DNA from: Verrucomicrobiota bacterium
GTDB lineage: Bacteria; Verrucomicrobiota; Verrucomicrobiia; Chthoniobacterales; UBA10450
Assembly: GCA_003218975.1 (NCBI GenBank)
Contig: QHPD01000114.1
Coordinates: 1-49,240, forward strand
Direction: 5' to 3'
DNA: 49,240 nt
Shown here: positions 46,932 through 49,240 of the stretch, in pieces
Layout of the letters: the number at the start of each line of letters is the position of its first letter
Numbering within the stretch: the first letter of the stretch is position 1
Translations under genes and position numbers: made by a program
Notes under the pieces: generated by a model
Told to the model about the DNA's origin: nothing
The model's input: only the letters and a program-made list of their open reading frames with translations
The model's database searches: none

Positions 46932-46954
46932 CGGGCAACGGGAATCGAACCCGC
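46930..46954 (-). pseudogene. 3' fragment of a tRNA (tRNA-Gly-like), probable attachment site
   Basis: Read on the minus strand: a T arm GCGGG-TTCGATT-CCCGT, the acceptor 3' strand TGCCCGC and discriminator T. The matching 5' acceptor strand (GCGGGCA) and a D or anticodon arm are not found in the next 120 bp, so it is only the 3' end. GCGGGCA...TGCCCGC acceptors are typical of bacterial tRNA-Gly. Such 3' fragments are left by integration of elements at tRNA genes. Confidence 0.7.
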
Positions 46955-47244
46955 ATTTCGTTTGTCCAAATTCGGCATCTTCATAGGTAGGATAGCCTGA
47001 AAACTGCGGAGATACGTGCTGGTCAGAACGTTTGGTCAGAACAAGACCACTGATTTCAGGCACGTTCAACGTTGTTTATTGAAGTCGGTTTCTGTGATGC
47101 GAAGCTCTCGGCAGAGTTGTCGATGCAGTTCGAGTCTGAGCCTTCTTTTTTCTGTCGCCCTTACCGGTTCGAGGCCATGTCCCCCCACGACCGGGGGCGT
47201 CTTGCGCAGATTACGTGCTAAAAAGGCCTCACACCAGCAACAAA
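46955..47244. other. gap after tRNA fragment, no recognised gene
   Basis: About 290 bp. Short reverse frames are open, including one of 88 codons that runs through the tRNA fragment and one of 82 codons at 47066-47314. I do not recognise integrase or other motifs in them. A C-rich tract lies at 47181-47186. Confidence 0.4.
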
Positions 47245-47724
47245 ATGTTGCTTGAACTCGCGAGAGAAATTCGAGGCGTTGAAAGAAAGCGCAGCAAGAA
47301 ATTATCAACAGCACAATACAAAGCGATTTTCGATAAGTGGGAAGCCGCCTCGCTGCCGTTCTTACGAGCAGGACACGATTATTTTACTGAACTTCTCGCT
47401 AAGCTGAACTGCGTGACTGTTCCCAAAGGCGAAACTCTAGGCGCGGCATTTGAGCGAGCAAAGGTGAAGCCACCACCGGCGAAGGTGTTGTTGATTGGCA
47501 ACGACGGCCTGCGCTTACTAGCAAGCCTCTGCCGCGAGCTTCAAGAAATGGCCGGTGATCAGCCATTCATGCTCTGTCAAATGAATGTTGCGAAATTATT
47601 CGGACATTCTGATCACAAAAACATTTCCAACTGGATTCGGGCACTAAAAACACTCGGGCTGTTGAAACTGGCAGAAGCCGCCATCCCAAATGCTCGAGCA
47701 GCGCGATATTTTTACGTGGAGTGA
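47245..47724 (+). CDS. hypothetical protein with C-terminal winged-helix-like region
   Basis: A 159-residue protein, start uncertain (ATG 47245 or GTG 47215). The last 65 residues (LLASLCRELQEMAGDQPFML, then LFGHSDHKNISNWIRALKTL and ARAARYFYVE) look like the helix-turn-helix seen at the end of plasmid and phage replication-type proteins, in which a helix choosing loop precedes LGLLKL. This is a pattern-level judgement only. Its location after a tRNA fragment fits a mobile-element origin. Confidence 0.6.
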   Translation: MLLELAREIRGVERKRSKKLSTAQYKAIFDKWEAASLPFLRAGHDYFTELLAKLNCVTVPKGETLGAAFERAKVKPPPAKVLLIGNDGLRLLASLCRELQEMAGDQPFMLCQMNVAKLFGHSDHKNISNWIRALKTLGLLKLAEAAIPNARAARYFYVE

Positions 47725-47850
47725 AATGCCCCGAGCTGGTCAAGACAGCGGCTGAGGGACTCCGAGCGTTCTAGCGGCCTTCTTCTTTAAACGTTCCGAC
47801 CGATTCCGCTTCCGACATGCGGAACAATTCGCCACAATTCCCGCGACGAC

Positions 47851-48813
47851 GTGCACGCTGTAATCGCATTGCTCTTTTGCCTGTTCCTTGGCGTGATGGT
47901 CAAGGTGCAGGGTTTCTCGGCTCTACTCTGGTTGCCTGTTGGCTTTGTAATCAGCCTCTACGTTACCGCCCAGATCGCCTTGCCAGTGATGCTCGGGATG
48001 CCACGCGCCATCCGTCTTGTGGCCAACCGGCAGATGCGGGCGGGCGTTTTCATTCGTCTGCTTGTCGTTCCCGCGATTTGGGCCATGGCGGTGTTTGGAG
48101 GGCTATTTCTGCTTGGCTATTTTTGGCCGTCAGTCGCAACTTTTGTCGAGGCTAATCCCGCGCTCAACCTTGGCTTGTGGCTCGGGACTGTCGCCATCAT
48201 CCTCTCACCCCTTTCGAGGAAATCTCGCTCGGACTTCAGGGAAGACTTTGACCGGGCTTACTCTTGTTACTACAAACCAACACAGCGGAAACAAGTGGAG
48301 ACCGTGGTCACGGTTGCGACCAATCTATACCTGCACACGATTCCAGAAGCAGAGGATGCACCCGCTCCTTTGCAGTTTAGTCTCCCAGATTCGAGGTATC
48401 GCTACATGATCTTTTGTTTGAGTGCCGTGCTAGCGGCGGCACTGGCATACGACGAGAAAAAGCAAATTCAGCCCGAGGCGCTCATCGAAGGATGCTTACG
48501 TGCTGCGAACATAATCGCCACAAAAGATGCTCAAAAATACCTCGGCGGTTCAGCGAGTTCTCAAGAACCTGTCGAAAACGCCAGCGCGTGTCTCAAAGAG
48601 TTCCTCAAACACTGGTCGCGATGGCCCGAACTCGAAAAAGAAGGCAGAAACGCCGAAATTATCGATCTCATTTCCTCTATGATCCACACCACAGAATCTA
48701 AAAACTCTGTTACGGAAAGCGATAAAAAGCGCCTCGGCCCACTTGCTCTTCAAATTGATTGCTGGCTTCCGACAATGCGCGGCGCGATGCTCGGTCTCGC
48801 CAGTAAGGGCTGA
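47851..48813 (+). CDS. hypothetical membrane protein
   Basis: A 320-residue protein with a GTG start. Hydrophobic spans lie at about residues 2-20, 23-48, 67-92 and 103-118, followed by a soluble C-terminal half of about 200 residues with a further weak span (YMIFCLSAVLAAALAY, about 184-199). No family is recognised. It belongs to the accessory block beyond the tRNA fragment. Confidence 0.6.
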   Translation: MHAVIALLFCLFLGVMVKVQGFSALLWLPVGFVISLYVTAQIALPVMLGMPRAIRLVANRQMRAGVFIRLLVVPAIWAMAVFGGLFLLGYFWPSVATFVEANPALNLGLWLGTVAIILSPLSRKSRSDFREDFDRAYSCYYKPTQRKQVETVVTVATNLYLHTIPEAEDAPAPLQFSLPDSRYRYMIFCLSAVLAAALAYDEKKQIQPEALIEGCLRAANIIATKDAQKYLGGSASSQEPVENASACLKEFLKHWSRWPELEKEGRNAEIIDLISSMIHTTESKNSVTESDKKRLGPLALQIDCWLPTMRGAMLGLASKG

Positions 48814-48866
48814 GCTTCTTCTCGTAGATGGAAACCAATCGCTCCAGCTAACCGCTGGCCGTCGCG

Positions 48867-49097
48867 ATGCCTAGCTCACAACACGTTTACGAAGTCAGAC
48901 CGCGCCGGGATCATCGCGGCGTCGATCTAATCTCCGATGCGCTGCCGTTTGGTTCACTCTGGTACACCAAGCCGGACGACGCAATCGAGTACGCGAAGTT
49001 TCGCAGCCGATCATGTGATGCCGTGATTCGCGTTTACGATGTAGCGGGCAACGTGATCGAAACGCGCGAGAACGCGGGCGATTTCAAAGAGTGGTGA
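48867..49097 (+). CDS. small conserved hypothetical protein
   Basis: A 76-residue protein (VYEVRPRRDHRGVDLISDA... ending NAGDFKEW) with alternating strand-like segments (DAVIRVYDVAGNVIETRE). I recall very similar small proteins of unknown function in many soil bacteria, which supports a real gene. No motif shows a function. Confidence 0.7.
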   Translation: MPSSQHVYEVRPRRDHRGVDLISDALPFGSLWYTKPDDAIEYAKFRSRSCDAVIRVYDVAGNVIETRENAGDFKEW

Positions 49098-49132
49098 GTT
49101 CCGTCTTGTAATGGGCGTCCGTTTTTGGGACC

Positions 49133-49240
49133 CTACAACCCGCCGCTCGGATCCCAATAGTAAACAGCTGACTTTACCGCTGAGTTGGTGAGCCCTGATT
49201 TGTAGCCGATAGCTTTCAAAGTCATCCCAGCCGCTGGCGG
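49133..49240 (-). CDS. C-terminal end of a gene entering from the right (partial)
   Basis: 35 codons are open from the window edge to a TAG at 49133-49135 on the minus strand (PPAAGMTLKAIGYKSGLTNS...YYWDPSGGL). The peptide looks protein-like but is too short to identify. The gene could instead start at its internal ATG as a 30-residue peptide. Confidence 0.4.
   Translation of the reverse strand, partial: PPAAGMTLKAIGYKSGLTNSAVKSAVYYWDPSGGL

Noticed and set aside
46803-47069. 88-codon reverse frame through the tRNA fragment
   Set aside because: Half of it is antisense to pgsA and the rest is tRNA-derived; no integrase motif is present.

Overview
The window looks like a chromosomal stretch of a soil-type Verrucomicrobiota bacterium, probably close to Chthoniobacterales/Spartobacteria (inference). 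The SOS boxes have the form TGTTC-N4-GAACA, the LexA motif reported for Verrucomicrobia. The gene set is Gram-negative (LptD, LptF/G-type permease, ExbB/ExbD, TonB-like protein), menaquinone is made by the futalosine route (MqnD), and gene-dense DNA is peppered with small palindromic repeats. Base composition is moderately GC-rich throughout.

Layout. 0.2-5.8 kb: alkaline-phosphatase-like protein lacking its metal ligands, GpmI, TonB-like protein, a duplicated tail of gpmI, HemB. 5.9-16.2 kb: CoaX, a 1072-residue TPR/membrane/repeat protein, M29 aminopeptidase, RsmB-type methyltransferase, UDP-glucose dehydrogenase, LptD. 16.2-18.6 kb: a ketosynthase coupled to a ketosynthase-like partner without catalytic residues. 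18.7-26 kb: RRM protein, tRNA-Tyr, DegT aminotransferase, small membrane protein, MqnD, ParB, M28 peptidase, NAD-dependent dehydrogenase, YgfZ-like protein. 26.1-33.4 kb: SufR-like regulator, GlgE, an ExbB-ExbD-TPR operon, aquaporin.

33.4-44.3 kb is the most interesting part. It carries a lexA-imuA-imuB-dnaE2 SOS mutagenesis cassette that has been broken. The two halves of imuB lie 6.5 kb apart on opposite strands, as if a segment holding lexA, imuA, an A-type Fe-S protein, an lptF-like gene and a dinG-like helicase had inverted with one breakpoint inside imuB. The orphaned C-terminal half has its own near-perfect LexA box, 28 nt before its ATG, the same spacing as at imuA. dnaE2 is split by a deletion plus frameshift between its catalytic aspartates. 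It also holds two copies, in opposite orientation, of a 153-bp palindromic element read through in frame.

Small palindromic or tandem repeats are also translated in frame inside imuB-C, moaE and mqnD, which recalls the Rickettsia palindromic elements. The right end has Gnd, MoaE, PgsA, then a 3' fragment of a tRNA-Gly-like gene (a probable integration site) followed by accessory genes of unknown function.

If this window comes from a metagenome assembly, the inversion and the dnaE2 lesion should be confirmed against reads.
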